From assembly GCF_025128055.1 (NCBI RefSeq), contig NZ_JAHLYS010000048.1, positions 83,273 to 147,272 of the forward strand: 64,000 nucleotides of DNA, written 5' to 3'. The position numbers were made by a program, and so were the translations under genes. Positions 1 through 10,006 of the stretch are shown here, piece by piece. Each line of letters starts with the position of its first letter. Within the stretch, counting starts at the first letter, position 1. The notes under the pieces were generated by a model. It had not been told where the DNA came from. It did not search any database and worked only from the letters and a program-made list of their open reading frames with translations. The DNA is from Synechococcus sp. CS-1329 (GTDB taxonomy: Bacteria > Cyanobacteriota > Cyanobacteriia > PCC-6307 > Cyanobiaceae).

Positions 1-1572
1 GTGATGGGGGTTCCCGCCCACGACCAGCGTGATTTCGTCTTCGCCCGCCAGTACGAGCTGCCGGTGAAGCGGGTGATCGTGCCCGAAGGAGCCCAGGAGC
101 AGGCCTACGACGGCGGCGCCTGGACGGCGGGCGGTCGCCTGGTGCACTCCGGACCCTTCGATGGCCTCGAGGCCGCCGAAGCCCGCGCCGGAATCGTGGC
201 CCTGGCCGAAGAGCGCGGCTGGGGTGAGGGCAAGGTGAGCTATCGCCTGCGCGACTGGCTGATCTCCCGCCAGCGCTACTGGGGCTGCCCGATCCCGATG
301 ATCCACTGCGGCAGCTGCGGAGTGGTGCCGGTGCCGGCGGAGCAGCTGCCGGTGGAGCTGCCCAGGGATCTGGCCTTCAGCGGCAAGGGCGGCTCACCCC
401 TGACTCAGCTGGAGAGCTGGGTGAACGTGGCCTGCCCCAGCTGCGGCCAGCCAGCCCGGCGGGAGACCGACACGATGGACACCTTCATCTGCTCGTCGTG
501 GTACTACCTGCGCTACAGCGATCCCCACAACACCCAACTGCCGTTCGAGCGCGCCGCGGCCGACCGCTGGATGCCCGTGGATCAGTACGTGGGCGGCATC
601 GAGCACGCGATCCTGCACCTGCTCTATTCCCGCTTCTTCACCAAGGTGCTGCGCGACCGGGGCCTGCTCAGCTTCGATGAACCCTTCCAGCGTCTGCTCA
701 CCCAGGGGATGGTGCAGGCCATCACCTACAAGAACCCACAGACCGGCAAGTACGTGGCACCGGCCGATGTGGCCGATCCCAGCGATCCCCGCGATCCGAT
801 CGATGGCGAGCGTCTCGACACCTTCTTCGAGAAGATGTCCAAGTCGAAGGGCAACGGCGTCGATCCAGCCGTGGTGATCAACCGCTACGGGGCCGACACC
901 GCCCGCATGTTCATCCTGTTCAAGGCGCCTCCGGAGAAGGATCTGGAGTGGGACGACGCCGATGTGGAGGGGCAGTTCCGCTTCCTGCAGCGGCTGTGGC
1001 GGCTGGTGGATGGGGCCGTGGCCCGCGGTCTGCGCCTGAACCATGCAGGCGGCCCAGGCACACCCCCAGAAGCCGTCAACCCGGCTGAACAGGCCCTGCG
1101 CCGGGCCGTTCACGGCGCCATCACCGCCATCGACGACGACCTCGCCCCCGGCCACTACCAGTTCAACACCGCTGTCTCGGAGCTGATGAAGCTCAGCAAC
1201 GCCATGGGGCCCCAGCTGGAGACGGCGGGCGAAGCCGTGGCGATCGAAGCCCTGGGCGCCCTGGTGATCCTGCTGGCCCCCTTCGCGCCCCACCTGGCCG
1301 AGGAGCTCTGGGACCGGCTGGGTGGAGACGGCAGCGTGCACAGCCAGCGCTGGCCGGTGGCCGACCCCAGCGCCCTGATCCAGGACACCGTGCCCCTGGT
1401 GATCCAGGTGAAGGGCAAGGTGCGGGGCCAGCTGGAGGTGCCCGCCGATGCCGATGCCGCCACCCTGGAGCGGCTGGCCCTCGAGAGCGACATCGCCCTC
1501 AAGTGGCTGGAGGGCCAGGCGCCGCGCCGGGTGATCGTGGTGCCCGGCAAGCTCGTCAACCTGGTGCCCTAG
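1..1572 (+). CDS. leuS: Leucyl-tRNA synthetase, C-terminal part (gene starts left of the window)
   Basis: Class I aminoacyl-tRNA synthetase that charges tRNA-Leu in the cytoplasm. The reading frame is open at the left edge, so the GTG at base 1 is internal and the N-terminal part is missing. The visible 523 residues hold the RYWGCPIP segment near residue 93, a Cys pair (CGSC, then CPSCG), the [15 protein letters not shown] catalytic-core segment and the KMSKS loop at residues 278-282. These are followed by the helical anticodon-binding domain and the small C-terminal domain ([12 protein letters not shown]). The last 17 bases overlap the convergent S-formylglutathione hydrolase gene. Assignment is secure. 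Confidence 0.97.
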   Translation: MMGVPAHDQRDFVFARQYELPVKRVIVPEGAQEQAYDGGAWTAGGRLVHSGPFDGLEAAEARAGIVALAEERGWGEGKVSYRLRDWLISRQRYWGCPIPMIHCGSCGVVPVPAEQLPVELPRDLAFSGKGGSPLTQLESWVNVACPSCGQPARRETDTMDTFICSSWYYLRYSDPHNTQLPFERAAADRWMPVDQYVGGIEHAILHLLYSRFFTKVLRDRGLLSFDEPFQRLLTQGMVQAITYKNPQTGKYVAPADVADPSDPRDPIDGERLDTFFEKMSKSKGNGVDPAVVINRYGADTARMFILFKAPPEKDLEWDDADVEGQFRFLQRLWRLVDGAVARGLRLNHAGGPGTPPEAVNPAEQALRRAVHGAITAIDDDLAPGHYQFNTAVSELMKLSNAMGPQLETAGEAVAIEALGALVILLAPFAPHLAEELWDRLGGDGSVHSQRWPVADPSALIQDTVPLVIQVKGKVRGQLEVPADADAATLERLALESDIALKWLEGQAPRRVIVVPGKLVNLVP

Positions 1573-2454
1573 ACCCGCTGCCCTGGGCCTCGCCCAGCAG
1601 TGCCGAGCCGTGGTGGCGCAGGTGGTCGTCGATGAAGCTGGCGATGAAGAAGTAGCTGTGGTCGTAGCCCGGCTGGCGCCTCAGCAGCAGCGGGTGGCCC
1701 ACGTCCCGGGCCGCCGCCTCCAGATCATCCGGCCGCAGCTGGCTCTCCAGAAAGGGATCGTCAAGACCCTGATCAATCAGCAGCGGCAGCCGCTCCGACG
1801 CTGAGGCGATCAGCTCGCAGGCATCCCAGGCCCTCCAGCTGGAGCGATCAGCGCCGAGATAGCGACCGAAGGCCTTCTCTCCCCAGGGACAGCGGCTGGG
1901 GTGGCTGATGGGCGCAAAGGCCGACACCGACTCGTACAGCCCGGGATGACGCAGGGCACAGACCAGGGCGCCATGGCCCCCCATCGAATGGCCGCTGATG
2001 CCGCGGCGGCCGTTGAGGGGCAACTGCCGCTCCAGCAGCGCCGGCAGCTCCTCCACCACGTAGTCGTGCATGCGGTAGTGGCGCGACCAGGGCTCCTCGC
2101 TGGCATTGAGATAGAAACCGGCCCCGTGGCCGAAATCCCAGGCCCCATCGGGATCGCCAGGCACCTCGGGGCCCCGGGGGCTGGTGTCAGGAGCGATCAG
2201 AGCCAGGCCGAGGCTGGCGGCCAGCCGCTGGGCTCCGGCCTTCTGCATGACGTTCTCGTCGGTGCAGGTGAGCCCCGAGAGCCAGTACAAGGCCGGCACG
2301 GCGGCTCCCGAGAGAGCCTGGGGCGGCAGATACACCGCCAGGGTCATCTCGCACGCCAGCACCTCGGAATGGTGCCGGTAGCGCCGGTGCAGCCCACCGA
2401 AGCAGCGGTTCTCACTGAGCGGGCTGAGCGGGCTCGGCGGGGGGGAGGGGGCCA

Positions 2455-2455
<1 letters not shown>
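1556..2455 (-). CDS. fghA: S-formylglutathione hydrolase
   Basis: Serine hydrolase (esterase D family) that splits S-formylglutathione into formate and glutathione, the second step of glutathione-dependent formaldehyde removal. The alpha/beta-hydrolase nucleophile lies in GHSMGG (Ser157). Candidate acid and histidine residues are Asp232/233 (DQGLDDPF) and His266 (YDHSYFF). The 299-residue length is slightly above the usual 280, and the first 15 residues are Pro/Ser-rich, so a later start is possible. Its ATG overlaps the stop of the upstream dehydrogenase by one base (TGATG), indicating translational coupling in a two-gene formaldehyde operon. Confidence 0.93.
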
Positions 2456-3624
<1,169 letters not shown>

Positions 3625-5241
3625 TCACACCTTCCGGAACACCAGGCCGGCCGGATCACCCCAGTCGCCCTCGGCGCCATAGCCCCGGTCATTGCCGCAG
3701 AGGTGGCGCAGGATCCAGAAGGCCGCCTCAGGGCTGGGAAGCTGCAGCTCCTCCTGGATCGCGGCCACTGAGCGGGGTTTCCCATCGGCCAGCAACACCT
3801 CCACCCGGACCTGAAGCTCAAGGATCGTGGCAGCGGCCTTCTTGCCCGCCTCCACGCCGGGCTGGTCGTAGGCGTTGACGTTCACCAGTTCGGCGTAGAG
3901 GCCCACAGCCCGCTCGAACAGGCCCACCAGAGCCCCCAGGCTGCGGGCATCGAAGCGGCGCAGGCTGATCGAAAGGCTCTGGCGACCACCCTCAGTGAGG
4001 GCGGAGCGGGTGCCCTGCAGGAATCCGTCGAGGAAATCGCCGGGGTACTCCCCGCCGATGGGGGCCACATCGGCGGGATCATCGAGGGCTTCGATGAAGG
4101 TGACGAAAAAATTGTCGACCCCGTCGCGGAGCTGCTGCACGTAGGCGTGCTGATCGCTGGAGCCCTTGTTGCCATAGACCGCGATCCCCTGATGCACCTG
4201 GCGGCCGTCGCGATCAAGGCGCTTGCCCAGCGATTCCATCACCAGCTGTTGCAGGTAGCGGCTGAAGACCTCCAAGCGGTCGCGGTAGGGGAGCAGCACC
4301 ATGTCGCGGCCACCGGCACCGCCTCCGGCCACGTGCCAGGCCGCCGCCATCAGGGCAGCGGGGTTCAAGCGCAGGTGGGGCACGCGGGTGGCCGCATCCA
4401 TCCGGGCCGCCCCTTCCAGGAACCCATGGAGATCGGCACCGATCAGCGCCGCCGGCAGCAGACCGACGGCGCTGGTGATGCTGGTGCGTCCCCCCACCCA
4501 ATCGAACATGTCGAAGCGGGCCAGCCAGCCCTCAGCCTGGGCCAGCTGATCCAACTCAGAGCCCACCATGGTGACCGCCACCGCCTGCCGGGCCCAGGAT
4601 CCGTCGAGGGACTCCAGCCGGGCCCGGGCCTGCTCCATGCCCAGGCGTGGCTCGGGCGTCCCCCCCGACTTGCTCACCACCACCACCAGAGTGGTGCGCA
4701 GGCGATCACCGAGGGCCGAGAGGGTGCGGCTCATGCCCTGGGGATCGACGTTGTCGAAGAAGTGGAACGGCAGCCCCACCCCCTCCTGCTGGAGCGCACG
4801 CAGGATCAGCAGGGGACCCAGACCCGAGCCGCCGATGCCGATCCAGAGCACATCGGTGAAGGGCGTGCCCGAGGGCGACGGGCACGCGCCTCCGATCACC
4901 TGCTGACCGAAGGTGTCGATCCGCTCCACCTCGGCCTGGATGTGGGCGGCCGCCTGCGGATCGGGTGCCAATTCAGGGGTGCGCAGCCAGTAATGGCCCA
5001 CCTGACGCCCCTCGTCGGGGTTGGCGATCGCACCCGACTCCAGAGCCTGCATCGCCGAAAAGGCCTGATCAAAGGCGGGCTCAAGGGCGTCCAGGTGAGC
5101 CTGGTTGAGGGCCATGCGGCTGACATCAACCCAGACACCCAGGTCGTCGTGATGCCAGAGCATTTGACAGAAGCGCTGCCACTGCACCTGCGGCTGATGG
5201 CTGCTGTAATCCGGAAGCGTCGTCATACGGGCGGGTTTCAC
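3625..5241 (-). CDS. pgi: Glucose-6-phosphate isomerase
   Basis: Interconverts glucose-6-phosphate and fructose-6-phosphate in glycolysis, gluconeogenesis and glycogen metabolism. The 538-residue protein carries the sugar-phosphate binding segment IGIGGSGLGPLL, the SKSGGTPE motif, the DWVGGRTSITSAVG signature and a C-terminal region with NVNAYDQPGVEAGK. This is the shorter cyanobacterial form. A second in-frame ATG at 5226 (MTTLPDYSS) may be the true start. It ends 51 bases before the formaldehyde dehydrogenase start, so the three minus-strand genes may be co-transcribed. Confidence 0.96.
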   Translation of the reverse strand: MKPARMTTLPDYSSHQPQVQWQRFCQMLWHHDDLGVWVDVSRMALNQAHLDALEPAFDQAFSAMQALESGAIANPDEGRQVGHYWLRTPELAPDPQAAAHIQAEVERIDTFGQQVIGGACPSPSGTPFTDVLWIGIGGSGLGPLLILRALQQEGVGLPFHFFDNVDPQGMSRTLSALGDRLRTTLVVVVSKSGGTPEPRLGMEQARARLESLDGSWARQAVAVTMVGSELDQLAQAEGWLARFDMFDWVGGRTSITSAVGLLPAALIGADLHGFLEGAARMDAATRVPHLRLNPAALMAAAWHVAGGGAGGRDMVLLPYRDRLEVFSRYLQQLVMESLGKRLDRDGRQVHQGIAVYGNKGSSDQHAYVQQLRDGVDNFFVTFIEALDDPADVAPIGGEYPGDFLDGFLQGTRSALTEGGRQSLSISLRRFDARSLGALVGLFERAVGLYAELVNVNAYDQPGVEAGKKAAATILELQVRVEVLLADGKPRSVAAIQEELQLPSPEAAFWILRHLCGNDRGYGAEGDWGDPAGLVFRKV

Positions 5242-5444
5242 GAATCAGCTGCCGAGGCTGAACCTATCCGTGGATGGTCTCGGAAGGAAGCGCAGGGGCG
5301 CAAGGCCACACCGAAGCGGGGCAGAACAGGCGGTTTGGTGGGGACAGAAACACAAACGACCCCGAAAGCTGGATTGTTCAATGCGAACCGTTAATCTTCA
5401 AGAAATTTTCGATTTGGTCTGACTGTTTGACGACACGTCCTCCC

Positions 5445-6287
5445 ATGGTTTCGTTCTCCGCCGGGGGCGGATCGAAGCGCTGGGCCGTGTCCCTCGCCGC
5501 CGCTGTCTCACTGCTGTGCCTGTCCTCAGGCTCTCCCGAGCGGGCCATCACCAGCTCCTCATTGCTCACCGAACCTGGCCTCACCGCCAGCCTCAGCACC
5601 GACAGCAGCGATCCGGATGGCCTGACCAGTGAAGGGCAGCGGCCCGATCCGATCGACTTCACTCCGGAGGAGTTGAAGGAGCTGCAGCGCCGCTTCGGCG
5701 TGCACGGCCCCCAGGCTCCTCTGGCCCAGTTGTTCACCCGTGGGCTGGATCAACTGACCCCGCTGCGGGCCCGCACCGTGGAGCGGCTCGAGGAGCTGAG
5801 GCCCACGATCCTGCAGGAGAGCCGCCGCCACCAGATCAATCCGATGCTGGTGGCCGCCGTTCTCTTTGATGAGATTCAGCATGCCAAACCTGGCGAAGAC
5901 CTACCCCTGGCGGCCCAGTCAGGCTTGTTCAGCACCCATGGGCCCGCCCAGCTCGGCATCGGCGAACTGATCCATCAGGGGCTGCTCCCTGCAGAACCCA
6001 CCGACGAACAGATTCAGGCCGCACGGCTGGAGTTGCTGGATCCTGATCGCAACGTCACCCTGCTGGTGGGCAAGTTTGCCCGCCTGATCCGAGCTCTGGA
6101 TCTGCCCACAGACCGGCAACTGCAGGCCAGCCGCAGCCCCCGCGATGCCAAGGCGCTGGCCACCCTCGCCTACCTGCACAACGGCAAGCTCGATTACCCC
6201 GCCCGCATTCTCAGCTACATGCAGGACCCTGAGCTGCATGCCCTGATCTATTCGGAGCGCAAGCCGCAGCTCTCGCCGCTGATCTGA
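5445..6287 (+). CDS. Secreted lysozyme-like protein (DUF1402-like)
   Basis: The frame is open from 5274, but the ATG at 5445 gives a clean N-terminal signal (basic residues, then AVSLAAAVSLLCLSSG), so I chose it (280 residues). The mature part has an Asp/Pro-rich stretch and then a helical domain with ESRRHQINPMLVAAVLFDEIQ and GPAQLGIGELI. This resembles the glutamate-bearing core of lytic-transglycosylase-like folds and the DUF1402 family. By inference it acts on peptidoglycan in the periplasm, which fits the amidase gene that follows on the other strand. Catalytic residues are not established; the family name is tentative. It is divergent from pgi across a 203-base gap. Confidence 0.6.
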   Translation: MVSFSAGGGSKRWAVSLAAAVSLLCLSSGSPERAITSSSLLTEPGLTASLSTDSSDPDGLTSEGQRPDPIDFTPEELKELQRRFGVHGPQAPLAQLFTRGLDQLTPLRARTVERLEELRPTILQESRRHQINPMLVAAVLFDEIQHAKPGEDLPLAAQSGLFSTHGPAQLGIGELIHQGLLPAEPTDEQIQAARLELLDPDRNVTLLVGKFARLIRALDLPTDRQLQASRSPRDAKALATLAYLHNGKLDYPARILSYMQDPELHALIYSERKPQLSPLI

Positions 6288-6324
6288 AGCTGGCTGGCCA
6301 TTGATCTGAGGCCAGGCCTGCGCC

Positions 6325-7236
6325 TCAACAGAGCTGACCGAGCGCGGCCAGCCGGCTCTCGAGCTCAGACCAGTCAAAGCTGCGTGGATCTGCGCGCTCC
6401 CCGCCCAGGTCCACCTGACGGTGGGTGGTGATGTGGTCGGCAGGGATCGGGAAGCGGCCCATCCAGTCGGCGAGGACCAGGGCCAGGGCGTCGTACTGCT
6501 TGCCGCTGTAGCCGCTGTGGCCACTGTCGTTGTCTTCCCCATCCAGGGGGGTTTCCAGGCTGATGTGCAAGGCGAAGTTGTTGATCGATCCGCCCACCCG
6601 CGGATTGGTGACCACCCAGCGACCATTGAAGGCGGAGTTGCCGGCACCGAAAGCCCGTTGGCTGGGATCGAGCACATCGATCACCTGGCCGTCAAGACCG
6701 ATCAGGGTGTGATAGCTCACCTGATCCTCATCCCTGGGGTGGGGGGTCTGGAAGGTGCTCAGGGCTGAGCCGATGCCAAACACCGTTTCGTGCAGGACCA
6801 CCACCTGGGGAGTGGGATCGACCGGATTGCCGAAGGCATCGCTCTTGAAGCGCACCCCGTAGTTGCTGGGGTCGATGGTGAGGCGTTGCCGGCGCACGGA
6901 CAGCGCGGAGAGCTCCCCTTCCAGCCGCTGGCGCAGGCGCGGATCGAGGTCAACGCACTGACGGGCCATCGGGCTGACCCAGGCCGGCCGAGGCGGCGGC
7001 GGGGGCGCGGGCCGGCGCGGTGGCAGCTGACGGGAGGGGCTGGGCTGGGTGACCTGCTCCAGCAATTGCAGCAACGACGGACGGCTGGCGGCCTCGGAGC
7101 TGGCGCTGAGATCGCGGGCCAGCCAGCCCAGGCCCCCGAGCCCCAGAACCGCCCCGGCTCCCAGCAGACCCAGGGCCAGGGGATGGGCGCGCAGGCGCTG
7201 CAGCAGGCCGCTCAACACGGCACCACTCCCAGCCAC
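6325..7236 (-). CDS. N-acetylmuramoyl-L-alanine amidase (Amidase_2/PGRP-like fold)
   Basis: Zinc amidase cleaving the bond between N-acetylmuramic acid and the peptide stem. The N-terminus has a membrane segment (ALGLLGAGAVLGLGGLGWLA), then a Pro/Arg-rich linker (residues 68-86) and the catalytic domain: VVVLHET (His149), SYHTLIG (His176), and ITTHRQVD followed by DPR as likely zinc ligands. Start is uncertain: GTG at 7236, GTG at 7218 or TTG at 7215, the last overlapping the stop of the upstream M61 peptidase gene by four bases. From 7236 the overlap is 25 bases. Probably co-transcribed with that peptidase. Confidence 0.85.
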   Translation of the reverse strand: MAGSGAVLSGLLQRLRAHPLALGLLGAGAVLGLGGLGWLARDLSASSEAASRPSLLQLLEQVTQPSPSRQLPPRRPAPPPPPRPAWVSPMARQCVDLDPRLRQRLEGELSALSVRRQRLTIDPSNYGVRFKSDAFGNPVDPTPQVVVLHETVFGIGSALSTFQTPHPRDEDQVSYHTLIGLDGQVIDVLDPSQRAFGAGNSAFNGRWVVTNPRVGGSINNFALHISLETPLDGEDNDSGHSGYSGKQYDALALVLADWMGRFPIPADHITTHRQVDLGGERADPRSFDWSELESRLAALGQLC

Positions 7237-8939
7237 TGGCGGCGGCGCTCCAGCTCCCCTGGGCCAGCGGCTGGATCCAGCAGCAGCCGCCAGCGCTCGA
7301 TCGCCGGCGGCGCCGCGGTGATGGCCAGGCTGCGCAGGTGCCCCCGCCGGCAGATGGTGAGGCTCTGGCGCTGATCGGCCTGCAGCAGCGTGCTCAGGTC
7401 TTCGGGCTTGCGCAGACGCAGCCCGTCAAGGGCGATCAGTTCATCTCCCAGCACCACACCAGCCCGCTGGGCGGGACCACTCCGCAGCACCCGAACCACC
7501 TCCAGAGCCCCTCCTGCCTGCAGTGAGGCCTTCAGACCCAGGTGGGGGGCCTGGGCTCGCTGCGGCTCCAGCCTCAGCCCCACATCCTGGAGATAGGCGG
7601 GCAGATCAGGGTCTTCAAAACCATCCAGCCAGGCCGGCAGGCGATCGGCCAGAGCGGGCGATCGGGCCGTGAAGGCCTCAAGCAGATCGTGCTCCCGGTA
7701 GCCCCGGCCCCAGCGGCCAAAGCTGGCCCAAAGATCACGCAGCACCTGGGCCAGGCACGATCCCGCGCGGCGCAATTCCAGATCCAGCACCAAGGAGAGG
7801 ATCGCTCCTTTGAGGTAATAGCTGATCTGACTATCGTCGCTGTTGGCCTCCCGCCGGTAGAGCTTCACCCAGGCCTCCTCAGAGCTCTGACGCAGGCTCT
7901 GACCATGGAAACGCCCCGGAGTGAGCAGGTATCGGTTGAGATCAGTGCCGAAATCCTCGATCACATCATCTTCGCTTGATAAGCCAGCCAGATGGGGCAG
8001 CAGTTGGTCGAAATAACTGGTGACCCCTTCGGCGAACCACAGGCCGGACACAATCACCGGACTGTGGTAATCGATCGGACAGAGGGCCGCAGGCCGGAGC
8101 CGGCGCACATTCCATTGGTGCAGGTATTCATGGGCCGCCAGTTGCAGCAACTGGCGGTATCCCTCGGGCTTGCGCAGGCTCTGGTGGGAGAACTGCAGCA
8201 CCGTGGAGGTGTCGTGCTCCAGGCCGCCGTAGCCCTGATCGAGTAGGTGCAACACAAACAGATAATCGGGAGCCGCGGGAACCGGCTCACCCATCAGCCG
8301 GCAGCAGGCCTCACACACCGCCGCCAGGTCCTGCAACAGCGTGGGCCGGGCCATGAGCAGGCCATCCGCCGCCGCCGCCGCCATGGCATCCCAGCAGACC
8401 CAGCGGTGGGGCACGCCAGCCACGCTGAAGTGGTGCTCCCGGTGGGGGCCCACTTCCACCGGGGTGTCCAGCAGCTGATCAAAATCTCTGGCCAGCCAGC
8501 TGCCATCGGCCTGAAGCGGCAGCGGCACGAAGGGCCGCCATCCCTCCGGCAAGCAGAGGCTGAGGCGATGGGGAGCCCAGCGCTCCCCCTCCACCTCCAG
8601 CACCAGGGCCGCGAGGGCCAGAAAACCGTGGTCGCCATCGAGGTGACAGGTGCGCACGGTCAGGTCGGCGGCCAGCACCCGATAGCGGATCTCCAATGGC
8701 TCCCCGGAGGGCAGCTCCAGCCGCCAGCCGGAGGGGTCGATGCGGCTCGGCAGCAGCCGCTGATCGCCCTGGCGAATCTCCAGGCCTTCGAGGTGGCGGG
8801 CGTAGTCGCGGATCAGATAGGAGCCCGGAGTCCAGGCGGGCAGGCGCAGCCGCAGCACCGGCGTGGTCGGCGTGCAGCGAAGGCAGACATGGACCAGGTG
8901 GCTGTGGGGCTCGCTCAGATCCAGAGAAAGGTCCACCAC
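7212..8939 (-). CDS. M61-family metallopeptidase with C-terminal PDZ domain
   Basis: A 575-residue protein of the glycyl-aminopeptidase-like M61 family. It has an N-terminal beta domain (LRLPAWTPGSYLIRDYARHLE), a gluzincin zinc site HEYLHQW at residues 270-276 with the third ligand probably Glu304 in WFAEGVTSYF, and a C-terminal PDZ domain (about residues 480-555, AQRAGVVLGDELIALDG). No signal peptide is visible, so it is likely cytoplasmic. Substrate is unknown. The start is GTG at 8939. It lies seven bases after the Ycf35-like gene and overlaps the amidase gene downstream, so the three are likely one transcription unit. Confidence 0.9.
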   Translation of the reverse strand: MVDLSLDLSEPHSHLVHVCLRCTPTTPVLRLRLPAWTPGSYLIRDYARHLEGLEIRQGDQRLLPSRIDPSGWRLELPSGEPLEIRYRVLAADLTVRTCHLDGDHGFLALAALVLEVEGERWAPHRLSLCLPEGWRPFVPLPLQADGSWLARDFDQLLDTPVEVGPHREHHFSVAGVPHRWVCWDAMAAAAADGLLMARPTLLQDLAAVCEACCRLMGEPVPAAPDYLFVLHLLDQGYGGLEHDTSTVLQFSHQSLRKPEGYRQLLQLAAHEYLHQWNVRRLRPAALCPIDYHSPVIVSGLWFAEGVTSYFDQLLPHLAGLSSEDDVIEDFGTDLNRYLLTPGRFHGQSLRQSSEEAWVKLYRREANSDDSQISYYLKGAILSLVLDLELRRAGSCLAQVLRDLWASFGRWGRGYREHDLLEAFTARSPALADRLPAWLDGFEDPDLPAYLQDVGLRLEPQRAQAPHLGLKASLQAGGALEVVRVLRSGPAQRAGVVLGDELIALDGLRLRKPEDLSTLLQADQRQSLTICRRGHLRSLAITAAPPAIERWRLLLDPAAGPGELERRRQWLGVVPC

Positions 8940-8946
8940 CCAGGCT

Positions 8947-9291
8947 TCAGGACGCCAGGTCGATCGTGGCCATCGGCAGCTGCAGGGCCGCGTCTCTGAG
9001 GGCGAGCCGAGCGGCGTAGCGCCTGGTGAGGAGGCCGATGAAGGTCTGCAGGCGACGGGAGCGGCTCAGGCGCTGCAGGTCGCCCAGCAGCGCCAGGTTG
9101 CCATCAGGCTGGCGGCACCAACCGATCCACTGGTCGCCGGCGAAGCGCACCTTGAGATCCACCGCTGTGCTCTCGCCGGCAAAGCCTTCAAGCACACCCG
9201 CTCGGATCGGTTCACAACCCAGGTCGCTCAGGCAGGCTGCCAGCAGATCCAGATCACGGATCACCGTGGGCAGGATGGAGAGATGGGACAA
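8947..9291 (-). CDS. DUF1257 family protein (Ycf35-like)
   Basis: 114-residue protein recognised as the Ycf35/DUF1257 family found in cyanobacteria and red-lineage plastids; function unknown. The family starts with an MSH-x-S segment followed by a D-x-LL...L-x-DLG stretch. Here this is matched by a TTG start at 9291 giving M-SHLSILPTVIRDLDLLAACLSDLG. The frame continues upstream, but that sequence is antisense to purN. No signal peptide or membrane segment. Its start is only seven bases from the chosen divergent purN start. Confidence 0.8.
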   Translation of the reverse strand: MSHLSILPTVIRDLDLLAACLSDLGCEPIRAGVLEGFAGESTAVDLKVRFAGDQWIGWCRQPDGNLALLGDLQRLSRSRRLQTFIGLLTRRYAARLALRDAALQLPMATIDLAS

Positions 9292-9298
9292 GACGTCA

Positions 9299-10006
9299 AT
9301 GCCCGCTTCCTCAGACCTTAGCGATCGGCCCGGTTGTGTCCAGTGGCCGTTGGCACAGCCCTGGCCCCTGCAGACCAACGAGCTGCGGCTGGGGGTGATG
9401 GCCTCCGGGGAGGGCTCCAACTTCGAGGCACTGGTGACGGCCTGCCGCGAAGGCCCACTGCGGGGCCGTGTGCTCCAACTGGTGGTCAACAATCCCGGCT
9501 GCGGCGCCATGGCGAGGGCCCAGCGGCTGGGGATCCCCTGCGCCCTGGTGGATCACCGCCACCACCACAGCCGCGAGCAGCTCGATGGCGCCCTGATCCA
9601 GACCTTCGCCGCCAGCGGGGTGGATCTGGTGGTGATGGCCGGCTGGATGCGGATCGTCACTCCGCGGCTGATCGGAGCCTTCCCCTCGCGCCTGATCAAC
9701 ATCCATCCCTCGCTGTTGCCCAGCTTCCGCGGCCTTGATGCCGTGGGCCAGGCCCTCGCCGCGGGGGTCACCCTCAGTGGCTGCACCGCTCACCTGGTCA
9801 GCGAAGACCTCGACGGCGGGCCGATCCTGGCCCAGGCCACCGTTCCGGTGCTGCCCGGCGACGACCGAAGCAGCCTGGCGGCCAGGATTCACCGCCAGGA
9901 GCACCGCCTGCTGCCATTGGCGGTGGCCCTGGCCGCCGCTCGGCTCAGGGATAGAACGGCAGCAGCGGCAGACCCATCGGCGCCGGCAGGCCCGCCATCA
10001 GGTTGA
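9299..10006 (+). CDS. purN: Phosphoribosylglycinamide formyltransferase
   Basis: Transfers a formyl group from 10-formyl-tetrahydrofolate to GAR in purine synthesis. Core motifs are visible: LGVMASGEGSNFEAL, VVNNPGC, the catalytic Asn-His pair in INIHPSLLPSF, and HLVSEDLDGGPILAQ. The start is uncertain: ATG at 9299 gives 235 residues with a roughly 30-residue non-conserved lead, and TTG at 9350 is an alternative. The 3' end overlaps the convergent argC gene by 62 bases; both ends are fixed by stop codons, so the last 20 or so residues are coded antisense to argC. Confidence 0.93.
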   Translation: MPASSDLSDRPGCVQWPLAQPWPLQTNELRLGVMASGEGSNFEALVTACREGPLRGRVLQLVVNNPGCGAMARAQRLGIPCALVDHRHHHSREQLDGALIQTFAASGVDLVVMAGWMRIVTPRLIGAFPSRLINIHPSLLPSFRGLDAVGQALAAGVTLSGCTAHLVSEDLDGGPILAQATVPVLPGDDRSSLAARIHRQEHRLLPLAVALAAARLRDRTAAAADPSAPAGPPSG

